Shown: one piece after another, positions 24,058 through 32,501 of the stretch | How the letters are laid out: each line of letters begins with the position of its first letter | Position numbering within the stretch: position 1 is the stretch's first letter | Assembly: GCA_964396165.1 (NCBI GenBank) | Contig: CAYNEF010000004.1 | Coordinates: forward strand, 1 to 64,000 | DNA length: 64,000 bases | Direction of reading: 5' to 3' | From: CALCZU01 sp964396165 | GTDB taxonomy: Bacteria; Bdellovibrionota; FAC87; UBA2466 | The notes under the pieces: model-generated | What the model was told of the DNA's origin: nothing | What the model saw: the letters and a program-made list of their open reading frames with translations, nothing else | Database searches by the model: none | Translations under genes and position numbers: made by a program

Positions 24058-25886
24058 TCCAAACTGCAACCATCTTTCGTACCACTGAAGAGGCACGAGG
24101 GTTTTTTGATAGTTTTTTTCATGGCGTATTTCTGATTAAAGGTATTCCCATCACCTTTCAATTAGCGCTCTATATCATTGTGCCTGCGTTGATAGTATGC
24201 CTGTACTGCTATTATCAAAGTCCAAGTAAAAGACTCGGACAGGTATCTAAAGTAATTGCCTACAGTATATTTATTCTTTCGACTTTGCTTTTATTTCAGC
24301 CGTGGGATGAAGTTTTTGTAAACTTGCAGCATTCTTATAATTTGGCGGTTCACGGTACGTACTCATTTAGCGCGATAAATCGTGTAGAGGGCACCGTTGA
24401 TTTTCTCCCCTATTTTATTTTTGGAATCTTAGCCAAGCTTGGGTTCCCTCTTTTGGAACTACTTTATTTTCAAGGTGTCGTAGGTGGACTTCTTTGTCTG
24501 TGGGCAGGGCAAAAGATTTTAAAGAAATTGGATTTTCCCCACGCTTCTGTCATCGGATTATCCACACTTGTGTTTTATATCCCGTTACTTCTGAATTCCT
24601 CGCATGGCTTTACGACCCCTTATTTTGCAGCAGCTATTTTGTGGGCATTGTACTTTTTATTATTCGAAGAAAAGCCTGTTCTTACTTTGATACTTTTTTC
24701 TCTGATTCCTTTAATCCGAGTGGAAGGTATCTGGTTTGTGCTTGTGATGGGTGCACTTTTTCATAAGCGATTGCCTACAAAACAGTTGGTTTCTTCTGTC
24801 ATTCCCTTTGTTTGTTTATCCATGTGGCGCTACTGGTATTTTGGATCCGCGCTTCCCATTCCAGTTGAGTACAAGGCAAGTCTGGGTAATTTCTTCTTCT
24901 TTGTTTTTGGCATGCGTAACTTTGCGGCCGATATGATTTCCACACATACGGTTACTGCTTTGGCTGTTATTTTTCTTATCGGAAAAGTTTTGCCTTCTTC
25001 TAAAGCTTTCAAAAATGCATACACGACATTGATCGGTCTGATTATTTTTTCTTTTCCCTATTATTTATCAGGCGGAGACTGGTTCCCGTCATGTTGGGCA
25101 AGGTACTTACTGCCCTTTTCACTTTTTGCGGTAGTGGTCGCACTGGCAAGACTTGCAGAGTATTTAAAACAAAATAAAGCGAACAGAATTTTTGTAGTTT
25201 TTGCTATCGTAATTGTTTTTTGCATGGAACAACTTCCCTTATTCGGTTCCTATCAGCGTTATTTAGACTATGCGATTGCACCCAGAAAAGTACTCGCAGA
25301 GGTAAGACCGCGAGCAATGCCCGCAATTCCTTACCGCGTGCATTACTTGTCGCAAGTAGGAAGACACTTATTGAAAACTACACTACCGACAGACAGAATC
25401 GCCACTTCCGAACTTTCTACGATAAGTTATTTTGCCGAACGCGAGTCATTAGACATGCTAGGCATTACGAACAAAGAAATTGCGAGTATGCCCCTACGAG
25501 CTACTCCCAGTCTTTGGCGCAAATCTCCACGTGAAAACGAATTGCCTTATTTGATTTTTAAACGCTTAAACCCGGCATTAATTGATAAATACCATCCAGA
25601 ATATATCTACGCGTTTGATTTTATGATGGCATCTTTGATGAAAGATGTTCCTGTGGAGGAGTGGAGTAATGAAAAATTACTTGCCGCTTTCGCCCGTTGG
25701 CAAACAAAGTTCAAAGGTCTTACGACTCCAGTCTATGGAGAACTCGAAAAGCTGATGGCAAAAGGGTATTCCCCAGTCATCGTTCTTTATGGCAATGAGT
25801 TTTGTACGCTGTACTTCGTATCTGACGCTGTCAAACAGCGGCACTTTGATTCTTTAAAAGCAAATGGGTTTGTAAAGAGCAACTAG
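24054..25886 (+). CDS. Large polytopic membrane protein, probable GT-C glycosyltransferase
   Basis: A 610-residue protein with about 11 hydrophobic helices followed by a soluble C-terminal domain of about 200 residues. The first loop reads PWDEVFVNLQHSYNLAVHGTYSFS, matching the GT-C pattern in which a D-D or D-E motif is followed by Y/R-A-x-N-L-x-x-x-G-x-x-x-x. This is the catalytic acid region of many polyprenyl-phosphate-dependent mannosyl- or arabinosyl-type transferases, so this call is stronger than for its neighbour. A 4-base overlap joins it to the previous gene, and its end overlaps the convergent M14 gene by 4 bases. Acceptor and sugar are unknown. Confidence 0.72.
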   Translation: MIQTATIFRTTEEARGFFDSFFHGVFLIKGIPITFQLALYIIVPALIVCLYCYYQSPSKRLGQVSKVIAYSIFILSTLLLFQPWDEVFVNLQHSYNLAVHGTYSFSAINRVEGTVDFLPYFIFGILAKLGFPLLELLYFQGVVGGLLCLWAGQKILKKLDFPHASVIGLSTLVFYIPLLLNSSHGFTTPYFAAAILWALYFLLFEEKPVLTLILFSLIPLIRVEGIWFVLVMGALFHKRLPTKQLVSSVIPFVCLSMWRYWYFGSALPIPVEYKASLGNFFFFVFGMRNFAADMISTHTVTALAVIFLIGKVLPSSKAFKNAYTTLIGLIIFSFPYYLSGGDWFPSCWARYLLPFSLFAVVVALARLAEYLKQNKANRIFVVFAIVIVFCMEQLPLFGSYQRYLDYAIAPRKVLAEVRPRAMPAIPYRVHYLSQVGRHLLKTTLPTDRIATSELSTISYFAERESLDMLGITNKEIASMPLRATPSLWRKSPRENELPYLIFKRLNPALIDKYHPEYIYAFDFMMASLMKDVPVEEWSNEKLLAAFARWQTKFKGLTTPVYGELEKLMAKGYSPVIVLYGNEFCTLYFVSDAVKQRHFDSLKANGFVKSN

Positions 25887-27295
25887 TCTAAGGTTACCTG
25901 GACTTTGTTGATCTCAGCATTTGCATTCACTGTGACTGTTTTTGTAGTCGTTCCCACTTTAACCTTCAGGGTGTGGTTTCCTTCAGGTAATCTCCAGCGG
26001 TATGTGCCGAAGCTGTCTGTCGTTCTTACTTCGCCTTCTTGAAAAGCAATAGCATCGATAGAAAGTTCTGCACGTAGTGGCTTACCTGCGCGGTTTGTGA
26101 CTTTGATTTCTACGAAATCTTTTTGCATCGATTCAGTCATCAAAGGTACAACTTTTTGAATCGAAGGCCATACAGTTTCACGGTAAGTGCTGTAGGATGG
26201 CTGAAAATCGTCGCCAATTTCAAGAAGGTACGCAAGAGTTCCGATTTTATTATAATGCCATTCGTGATCTTCTCCGGAGGAACTAGGAGGACGTTGGCCA
26301 AATCCTGTGACAGCTTGAATTTGATCTCTTACTTTATTGTAGACTGCAGCTTCTGCGAGATTACCGCATAAGTAAGGCATCAAAACTTCGTCTCCGTAGC
26401 TGTGATAAGAAATCGCATACATGAAATGCAATTTATCATTCAACGCTTCTGCCACTTTCACTTCGGGTTCGGAGTTAGGTACAGCACCTTTATAGACTTC
26501 GCTGGATTCTTCTTCAGAATTCATTCCGCAGCTGCCCCATTTAAAACCATAGTTTCTGTTCAGATCCACTCCTTTAGAGTGCCCCGAATTGGGTGCGCGG
26601 TTTTTTCTCCACATGCGATCTTCTGTCATTACCGTGTTTAATCCATCGGGATTCAGTACAGGTAAAAAGACAATCTGGCTTTTAGCAATCGCATTTGCTG
26701 CCCATGCTTCACGGTTTCTAGCTTTGAGTAAAAGATCGCGAGCGGCATCGAGTACCGCGTGTTGGGTCATTACTTCTCTGGCATGGTGCTGGGCAATGAC
26801 TAAGAGCTTGGGTTTGTCTTCGAATTTATCAGGGCTGCTACCTACTACGAGCGCAAAGATATCTCTGCCTTCGTGAGTCTGGGCAACACCTAAGTATTTT
26901 GTGACATTTAGTACTTTTGCATATTCAGGATACTCAGCTTCGAGTTTGCGTAATTCTTCTACAGCGCGATCTGTACCAAAGTATTCCTCTGCTCCATCCG
27001 TCGGCTGTTTGGAGAGGTACGTAAGAAAAGGTTCTGACTCTTGCAGTTGTACGGAGCTAAATTGGTAGAGTGGATCGTGTGCAAATTCATTTTCGATTTT
27101 GCTAAGCAGTGTGAGGTTGTCTGTTACAACACCTAATAATTGTTTGCTCTTAGAAAAACCTTCTACTTCGATTCCCTTTTTCTCAAGAACTTCTCTTAAG
27201 AGGAGCGGGTTATTACTTTTTAATTCGACAAAGTAATTTTGAGCGTAAGTGTTTAAAGAGATTACGGTAAGTGCAATAAGTGTAACTAGTTTCAT
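25883..27295 (-). CDS. Secreted M14 zinc carboxypeptidase
   Basis: About 470 residues. The N-terminus (MKLVTLIALTVISLNTYA) is a Sec signal peptide; ATG 27295 is preferred over 27310 because it is preceded by GGGGGA and gives a proper signal. Zinc ligands appear in H-H-A-R-E (H171 and E174, the H-x-x-E motif) and in Y-H-S-Y-G-D (third ligand). G-V-D-L-N-R-N-Y-G-F is the substrate-Arg/Asn motif, and Y-L-L-E-I-G carries the catalytic Glu. An N-terminal 100-residue domain may be a propeptide, and the C-terminal 85 residues form a transthyretin-like domain often found in M14 enzymes. It would release C-terminal residues from peptides outside the cell or in the periplasm. Confidence 0.92.
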   Translation of the reverse strand: MKLVTLIALTVISLNTYAQNYFVELKSNNPLLLREVLEKKGIEVEGFSKSKQLLGVVTDNLTLLSKIENEFAHDPLYQFSSVQLQESEPFLTYLSKQPTDGAEEYFGTDRAVEELRKLEAEYPEYAKVLNVTKYLGVAQTHEGRDIFALVVGSSPDKFEDKPKLLVIAQHHAREVMTQHAVLDAARDLLLKARNREAWAANAIAKSQIVFLPVLNPDGLNTVMTEDRMWRKNRAPNSGHSKGVDLNRNYGFKWGSCGMNSEEESSEVYKGAVPNSEPEVKVAEALNDKLHFMYAISYHSYGDEVLMPYLCGNLAEAAVYNKVRDQIQAVTGFGQRPPSSSGEDHEWHYNKIGTLAYLLEIGDDFQPSYSTYRETVWPSIQKVVPLMTESMQKDFVEIKVTNRAGKPLRAELSIDAIAFQEGEVRTTDSFGTYRWRLPEGNHTLKVKVGTTTKTVTVNANAEINKVQVTLD

Positions 27296-27456
27296 GTTTC
27301 CCCCATCCAAAATGACACAGTAGCCAAATAGTACTGCACAGACAAAGTTCTAAAAGTGAAGTCTTAACGAATAGCATCACAAAATGATTCGACGTGTTAA
27401 ATATTTATTAAGTCTTTGTAATTATTTGTATTAAAATATTTAATCGAAACACAAAA

Positions 27457-30400
27457 ATGAGAGCCGAATCCAAGTTAAACTACCCGTTTTATCTTTCTCT
27501 TCTGTGCGTATCGCTCTGTGGAATGGCTACCCTGATATTTCTTAAAAAAAGCAATTTAGCATTCTATAGCGAGGAGCTGCCTCATTTAGTTCCGCTGACA
27601 GATTGGATGAAGGCTTCTGGCCTTGGCATCCTTCTTTTTCTTACCTGTTTTTTTATAGAGTGCTTCGCTTTCTTGTTCGGAATCGCCAAACAGAAAAAAG
27701 AAAAATTTATTATTATAAATGGTCTTACGTATCTCATCCCCGCATCCATATTACTGGGCGTTTCTATCCCTGTTTCTTTTGGCATATTCGTAAGTGCAAA
27801 AATAGTACTGCTCTTTGTCTTCCGCGAAAAACAAACTGGGCATCTAAGTAAAGCTAAAGTGCACCTGTTTGCCTTTGCGATTATTTTAGCTTCGCAAGTT
27901 TTCTTTAATGACTTTGTATCTCCCTTTGCATGGAGCAATTCCATTGCAAGTTTGAATAAGAACGAGTCTACGTACATTGGCCCAGCCTCGACGGCCATAT
28001 TATTTGATTATAAAAATGCCAAAAAATTTGATTTTTCGAGCTACGATCATTCTTTCTGGGGAGCCATGCCGTATTCGCCGACCTCAGGCAACTCTACGCT
28101 TATTCAGGTGCTGGCAAACTTATTTGACTTGCCTGTGAATAGTTACGAATCGCAATCCAGAATATTACTGATTGTAATGTTTTTTGTGTGCTTAATCGGA
28201 TCTTTTGGTTTTTATTGTTTCTTACATTTCGGTCTAGAGCTATCCAGTTTTGTTTCTTTGCTCGGTGGCGTAAGTTTTGTTGTTTCCAATACGTTTTTAG
28301 CCGAGCAGTTTACAAACCACTTTCCGATGTTTGCGATTCCGTTTTTAATTTTGCCGTGGATACTTCTACTTTTTCGAATGGCGTATCGAACAGGCAGTGC
28401 TGTTTTGGCTTTTGCCTCAGGGCTTCTGTTTTCACTCCACTTTTATATATTCTTTTCCCATCCAGATACGATTGCGCATGCAACGCTGTTTTGGATAGGA
28501 TTTCTATTTTTTCAAATCCTCTTTGATAGAAAACAAAAACTTTCTGTGGGTTTCAAATTTATCCTGCTCTCAGGCTTGGGATATGGACTCGGATCTTTTT
28601 ATAAGATTTCTCCGGTGTTAAATTTCATTTTACTGCATGAGTCACAGGTTTTTGGGCATACAACATTAGTGCACATTTTTTACGGGCTAAAAGATGCTCC
28701 TAAAATTGTGCTTTTACCCATGCTCTGGTTGGGTTTGTTAGCTCCACTGTGTCTACACCCCGAAACACTTTCGTACGCTAAAAAACATAAGCCGAAAGAC
28801 TTTATCTTTTTTCTTTTCAGCTTTGTATTTCTCTTTCTGCTTTTTTACCCAGGCTATGATGGGCCTTTCATTCAATTACTACAGCATTTCAAAGTGGCAA
28901 CTCTCAGTTTTAAACAAGTTTCCCGTGTGCTCATGTATATGGAACTGAGTGGGCTAATCGTGGCGCTCTTTGCTGTCGAATGGTTGTTTGCGAGGGCTGC
29001 ATTGTTTGAGCGTCTTTCTCTTAAGGTTTTATGTTTTTTATGGATGAGTCTTTTAATTATTTATACGGTGAAAAAATGGGCGGTGTTTAGCCCGTATTTG
29101 GCGGGAGCTTTTGTTTTATTTTGTTTGCTTTACTATTTCGCATCGAAATTCGAAAAAAACAAAATCAAGCCGTTCGTTTTGTGTGGAGTACTCTCTGCTC
29201 TTACTCTTATTCTATTGCAAAATAGTTCGTTGGAGTGGCGTGGTGCCAGAAGAAATGACAACCCGAAAGGATGCTCGTCTTACGTATCTTTGCAGTCTTT
29301 ACTGACAATGGTCAAATTTCAACCGGAAGATAAAAAAAATAACGAGCGCTTACTTTACGATAGGTTGATGTCTTATGCGAGAGATGCAAAATCTACCCTC
29401 AGTGTGGAACCGGCTAATGCTTTGGCTCTTAGCCGTTCACTTTTTCCTGCAATTGATCAGTTTTACTTAAAAGAATATTCCTGCATTTATCCGAAACTTG
29501 TTTCGCCAAAATACTCAAGCTTCGACTGGGCCGGAATGTTTTATAATCTTACAGGACTGTATTACTCTCATGATAATCGGTTTGACCGAGTACTGAGCGC
29601 TACGAAGGATAATGTATTTGCCGGTCTGACTCCGGGATTGTTTTTACAAGACGCTAACCAGTCAATCGATGTGCGTATGTTACGCGTCTACCCGCCTGTA
29701 AATGCTTTATATATCTTGCCCGGTGAGTATTATTCGCAAGTAGGTAGTTATGACTTTATTAAAAGATGGCAGTCTCAGGGCAGTGAAGTCTTTTCAGATG
29801 CCAGAATTAGAAAAACCTATAATGTTGCCGGTATCAAACTTTTTACATTGCGTAAGGATGATTTTGCGAAGTTAGAAGATAAATCTCAACTACAAGTCGT
29901 ACAAGATGTTACTCCAGAATCTTTAAGTACTCCTTTTGTCGTTGTAAAAGATGAAAGAGCCTACGATACAGCCTTTCTGGCGTCTTCTATCAGGTATATT
30001 TCAAGCAAGCGGAATCATTTTGAAAAATATAAATTTCCCCTATTGGATGAAAACAAATTTAATGAGTACCGATCGGATGTTGATTGCCTGTCAGATAAAA
30101 TTCAGAAATTAGAAAATAAACATGCAGTCATAGTAGAAGAAGACTCAAAAGAAGAGGGAAGTGTAGAAAATGCTTCTTCTGAAAATGGATTTAAAATATT
30201 AAATATCTTTGGAAACAAAGCTGCTTTTCAAGTGCAGTGTAAAAAACAGCCCTGTGTAGTGACGTGGAATACTGCTGCACTTTCCGGGTGGAAAGCTTTT
30301 GCTAATGGTATCCCTGCTTCTGTACGCCGTTCCAATTTCGCATTTCTCTCAAGCGAAGCTCCCTTAGGAGAAAGTATCCTATGGTTTGAGTATGATCCGT

Positions 30401-30489
30401 TTATCATAAGCCTTGGACTTTTTCTTTCTCTGTTTAGTTTCTTTATCGGAGCTTTGCAGTGCTTCAAAAAACACCACGCGGCATCATAA
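27457..30489 (+). CDS. Very large YfhO-like membrane protein
   Basis: A 1010-residue protein with about 14 hydrophobic helices in the first 600 residues and a large periplasmic part afterwards. The end, where a domain with G-W-K-A-F-A-N-G-I-P-A-S-V-R-R runs into two closing helices (ISLGLFLSLFSFFIGALQ), closely resembles the end of the bacterial YfhO/GT-C family. YfhO members are implicated in glycosylation of lipoteichoic acid or other surface polymers; the role here is inferred. A charged, repetitive stretch (VEEDSKEEGSVENASSENG) lies near residue 895-915. It is divergent from the M14 gene across a 160-base AT-rich spacer that likely holds both promoters. Confidence 0.7.
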   Translation: MRAESKLNYPFYLSLLCVSLCGMATLIFLKKSNLAFYSEELPHLVPLTDWMKASGLGILLFLTCFFIECFAFLFGIAKQKKEKFIIINGLTYLIPASILLGVSIPVSFGIFVSAKIVLLFVFREKQTGHLSKAKVHLFAFAIILASQVFFNDFVSPFAWSNSIASLNKNESTYIGPASTAILFDYKNAKKFDFSSYDHSFWGAMPYSPTSGNSTLIQVLANLFDLPVNSYESQSRILLIVMFFVCLIGSFGFYCFLHFGLELSSFVSLLGGVSFVVSNTFLAEQFTNHFPMFAIPFLILPWILLLFRMAYRTGSAVLAFASGLLFSLHFYIFFSHPDTIAHATLFWIGFLFFQILFDRKQKLSVGFKFILLSGLGYGLGSFYKISPVLNFILLHESQVFGHTTLVHIFYGLKDAPKIVLLPMLWLGLLAPLCLHPETLSYAKKHKPKDFIFFLFSFVFLFLLFYPGYDGPFIQLLQHFKVATLSFKQVSRVLMYMELSGLIVALFAVEWLFARAALFERLSLKVLCFLWMSLLIIYTVKKWAVFSPYLAGAFVLFCLLYYFASKFEKNKIKPFVLCGVLSALTLILLQNSSLEWRGARRNDNPKGCSSYVSLQSLLTMVKFQPEDKKNNERLLYDRLMSYARDAKSTLSVEPANALALSRSLFPAIDQFYLKEYSCIYPKLVSPKYSSFDWAGMFYNLTGLYYSHDNRFDRVLSATKDNVFAGLTPGLFLQDANQSIDVRMLRVYPPVNALYILPGEYYSQVGSYDFIKRWQSQGSEVFSDARIRKTYNVAGIKLFTLRKDDFAKLEDKSQLQVVQDVTPESLSTPFVVVKDERAYDTAFLASSIRYISSKRNHFEKYKFPLLDENKFNEYRSDVDCLSDKIQKLENKHAVIVEEDSKEEGSVENASSENGFKILNIFGNKAAFQVQCKKQPCVVTWNTAALSGWKAFANGIPASVRRSNFAFLSSEAPLGESILWFEYDPFIISLGLFLSLFSFFIGALQCFKKHHAAS

Positions 30490-30522
30490 ATAGACGATCT
30501 TCTCGTGGTATAATTATCTATC

Positions 30523-31314
30523 TTGGCTAAACCACCTTACAAAATATTAATTACGGGAACTGCAAGTGGCTTAGGCCGTTATTTGCACGAAAGTTTACCC
30601 GGAAGTATTGCTTTACGCAGACAGGATAATCTTCATACAATTTCTAAGGGGAAGCACTTTGATGCTATTTTTCATTGCGCCTTTCGCAGATGCCAGGATG
30701 TGCACAATTCTGATTTAGCGCAAGTAATGGAAGACAACTGTTTTTTGACAGAACGTCTTCTTAAAATCCCCCATAAAAAATTCATCTATCTGTCTTCCAA
30801 TACAGTGTATCCGGTAGATAAGAATTTTAATTGCACCGAAGAAGCAAGTATTCCCATTGAAAAAATCGCTACTTTTCCCGCAGTTCTTAAAATGGTGAAT
30901 GAAGAACTTATCCGTTCTCGTTCTCAAAACTATTTGATCTTGCGTGCTACGTCGCTGCTTGGGCATTCCATGAAGCCCAACACTTTGACGAGAATCTTAT
31001 TCGAAAATTATCCTAAGGTTTCGCTCACTCCTGATTCGAGACTTTACTGTATCTTGTACGAAGATGTGAAATACGTGCTTCTACAAGCATTAAAAAAAGA
31101 CATTACGGGTGTCTTTAATCTCGCTGCTTCAAACTCCGTTAAGTTGACTGAAATCGCCTCTACTTTCGGTAAAAAAGTGATCTTCGGTAACTACCACTAC
31201 GTACCTGGCAATATCGACAATAAAAAATTGATTGCGCAGTTTCCCGAACTCGATAAGACCAGCTGGCAAAATATCGAGATATTCTATAAAAAAGAAACTA
31301 CCAAGGTCGGTTAA
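30523..31314 (+). CDS. NAD-dependent epimerase/dehydratase-like protein (atypical)
   Basis: A 263-residue Rossmann-fold protein of the extended short-chain dehydrogenase type. The nucleotide-binding motif is T-G-T-A-S-G-L-G (residues 11-18), and Y-L-S-S-N-T-V-Y matches the conserved S-S-x-x-V-Y. The usual Y-x-x-x-K active-site pair is not present where expected: the position before the Lys in TFPAVLKMVNEEL has no Tyr. The protein may therefore bind NAD without typical epimerase chemistry, or use another residue. The start is TTG, with a TATAAT-like box (30509-30514) only 8 bases upstream, which suggests a very short or absent leader. It follows the YfhO-like gene and could serve sugar-nucleotide metabolism for the surface-glycan region. 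Confidence 0.72.
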   Translation: MAKPPYKILITGTASGLGRYLHESLPGSIALRRQDNLHTISKGKHFDAIFHCAFRRCQDVHNSDLAQVMEDNCFLTERLLKIPHKKFIYLSSNTVYPVDKNFNCTEEASIPIEKIATFPAVLKMVNEELIRSRSQNYLILRATSLLGHSMKPNTLTRILFENYPKVSLTPDSRLYCILYEDVKYVLLQALKKDITGVFNLAASNSVKLTEIASTFGKKVIFGNYHYVPGNIDNKKLIAQFPELDKTSWQNIEIFYKKETTKVG

Positions 31315-31733
31315 TGGTGGTTTTTTGCGAGTAGCAACATCGCATCTCTGATTTCCTCGTGATACGAAAATGTTTTCTTAATCTCTTTAACCGGTAACCA
31401 GACAACCCCCGTTTGATATTCTTCGGGAGTGAAGGGGCGCTGCACTTCATTTAGAAGCTTTGCTCTGAAAAAATGTGTTGTGCAGTCGTGAGTTTTACCC
31501 GCCCAATGAAAGAGGTATTTTGATTCGTGCAGGCTCTCTTCCTCTATTTCCACATCATAGCCGGTTTCTTCCAGTGTTTCTCTTGTTCCAGCCTCAACCA
31601 GAGATTCTCCCTTTTCAATTTTGCCGCCGGGAGGAAAAAAGTAGATTTTGCCCGATTTAGGATCAGTCATTTCGACAAGCAGTACTTTCTTGTCGTGTAT
31701 GCAAACTACGGATGTACGGATTCTCTTATTCAC
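31311..31733 (-). CDS. NUDIX hydrolase
   Basis: The NUDIX box is complete: G-K-I-E-K-G-E-S-L-V-E-A-G-T-R-E-T-L-E-E-T (the G-x5-E-x7-R-E-x-x-E-E pattern), followed by G-Y. About 140 residues from GTG 31733; the open frame extends to 31889 but the extra part would overlap the divergent CDGSH gene start and has no family similarity. TTG 31739 is an alternative start. Substrates of small NUDIX enzymes include nucleoside diphosphates linked to other moieties, which cannot be narrowed here. The stop overlaps the convergent epimerase-like gene by 4 bases. Confidence 0.9.
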   Translation of the reverse strand: MNKRIRTSVVCIHDKKVLLVEMTDPKSGKIYFFPPGGKIEKGESLVEAGTRETLEETGYDVEIEEESLHESKYLFHWAGKTHDCTTHFFRAKLLNEVQRPFTPEEYQTGVVWLPVKEIKKTFSYHEEIRDAMLLLAKNHH

Positions 31734-31752
31734 AGGCAATAGGTTACGCTGT

Positions 31753-31780
31753 TTGCTTCTCCGAGCCAAGTGGGTATAAT
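31753..31780 (+). promoter_or_regulatory. Candidate promoter of the CDGSH gene
   Basis: TTGCTT (31753-31758) and a perfect TATAAT (31775-31780) are spaced by 16 bases. A GAGG ribosome-binding site follows before the ATG at 31801. The box lies close to the divergent NUDIX start at 31733. Confidence 0.6.
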
Positions 31781-31800
31781 TTCGTTCATTCGAGGTAAAA

Positions 31801-32043
31801 ATGGCAGAACCCAAGATAGCTAAATACGGACCGTATCTTATTGAGGAAAACGCTGGCAAAAAAGCCTGGTGCAGTTGCGGAATGTCCAAACGCCAACCCT
31901 ATTGCGATGGTTCGCATAGTGGTACAGAGTTTTCACCGGTGATTTTGGATATTACCGAGCCGAGAACTGTTGCCTGGTGCGGTTGCAAACATACAGGCCG
32001 CCCGCCATTCTGCGATGGCAGTCACGGCGATTTGCCGCAATAA
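31801..32043 (+). CDS. Tandem CDGSH iron-sulfur protein
   Basis: An 80-residue protein made of two CDGSH-type modules. Each has the C-x-C-x...-C-D-G-S-H ligand set: CSCGMSKRQPYCDGSH (residues 24-39) and CGCKHTGRPPFCDGSH (about 60-75). Three Cys and one His bind a [2Fe-2S] cluster in each module. Bacterial members of this mitoNEET-related family are small redox or cluster-transfer proteins; the exact role is not known. The start follows GAGG, and a clear promoter lies upstream. A terminator-like hairpin shared with the convergent regulator gene follows. Confidence 0.95.
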   Translation: MAEPKIAKYGPYLIEENAGKKAWCSCGMSKRQPYCDGSHSGTEFSPVILDITEPRTVAWCGCKHTGRPPFCDGSHGDLPQ

Positions 32044-32048
32044 AAAAA

Positions 32049-32086
32049 TCCCCGATCAGCACACACACCTTTAAGCCAATCGGGGA
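32049..32086 (-). terminator. Intrinsic terminator for the small HTH gene
   Basis: TCCCCGAT (32049-32056) pairs with ATCGGGGA (32079-32086) around a 22-base loop. Read on the minus strand it is followed by a run of seven T bases, the shape of a rho-independent terminator for the gene at 32109-32390. The A-rich bases on the plus side make it weaker for the CDGSH gene. Confidence 0.6.
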
Positions 32087-32108
32087 CACTCTATGAAAAT
32101 TTGTAATT

Positions 32109-32390
32109 TTATTGCTGAGGCTGAGCTTGAGCTACGTTTTCTTTCATCCACTGATCCTTAAAGACCGAGTAGAGAAATTGTTCATGCTCCTGACTTCCTA
32201 ATTCCAGCATTTCTGCCAGTTTCTTAGCAAGGTTTCTGGAAATCACTTGCTTGCCGGATAAAATTCTCGACAATGTTCCGGCATTTATTTCCAGTGCCGA
32301 TGCAAATGCTCTTAAGCTGTAACGTGGGTTATTTTCTGCACGTCTTTGAAGTTCTCTTCTTAAGTACTCTCTGTAAAATGGTAGTTCCAT
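32109..32390 (-). CDS. Small helix-turn-helix regulator, TIGR02147-like N-terminal domain
   Basis: A 93-residue protein whose sequence follows the N-terminal part of TIGR02147 proteins: F-Y-R-E-Y-L, then R-Y-S-L-R-A-F-A-S-A-L-E-I-N-A-G-T-L-S-R-I-L-S-G-K as the helix-turn-helix (about 24-50). TIGR02147 proteins are mostly known from Bdellovibrio and Fibrobacter and are longer (about 270 residues), so this is a truncated or stand-alone form. The tail is Gln/Ala/Pro-rich (AQAQPQQ). It is probably a DNA-binding regulator; the target is unknown. A GGAG ribosome-binding site precedes the ATG, and a TPR-type regulator gene lies 110 bases upstream on the same strand. Confidence 0.75.
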   Translation of the reverse strand: MELPFYREYLRRELQRRAENNPRYSLRAFASALEINAGTLSRILSGKQVISRNLAKKLAEMLELGSQEHEQFLYSVFKDQWMKENVAQAQPQQ

Positions 32391-32501
32391 ATAATCTCCG
32401 TTGTTGTCTTATCTGAAATTTATTTTGCAACAGGAGGGGGGGGATAATCGATTTATATAAATGGCGTGCAGTATTCAGTAAATAATATCAGTTACTTATC
32501 C

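Noticed and set aside
31734..31889. N-terminal extension of the NUDIX gene
   Set aside because: It would overlap the divergent CDGSH gene and its promoter and does not match the family, which begins at the GTG near 31733.
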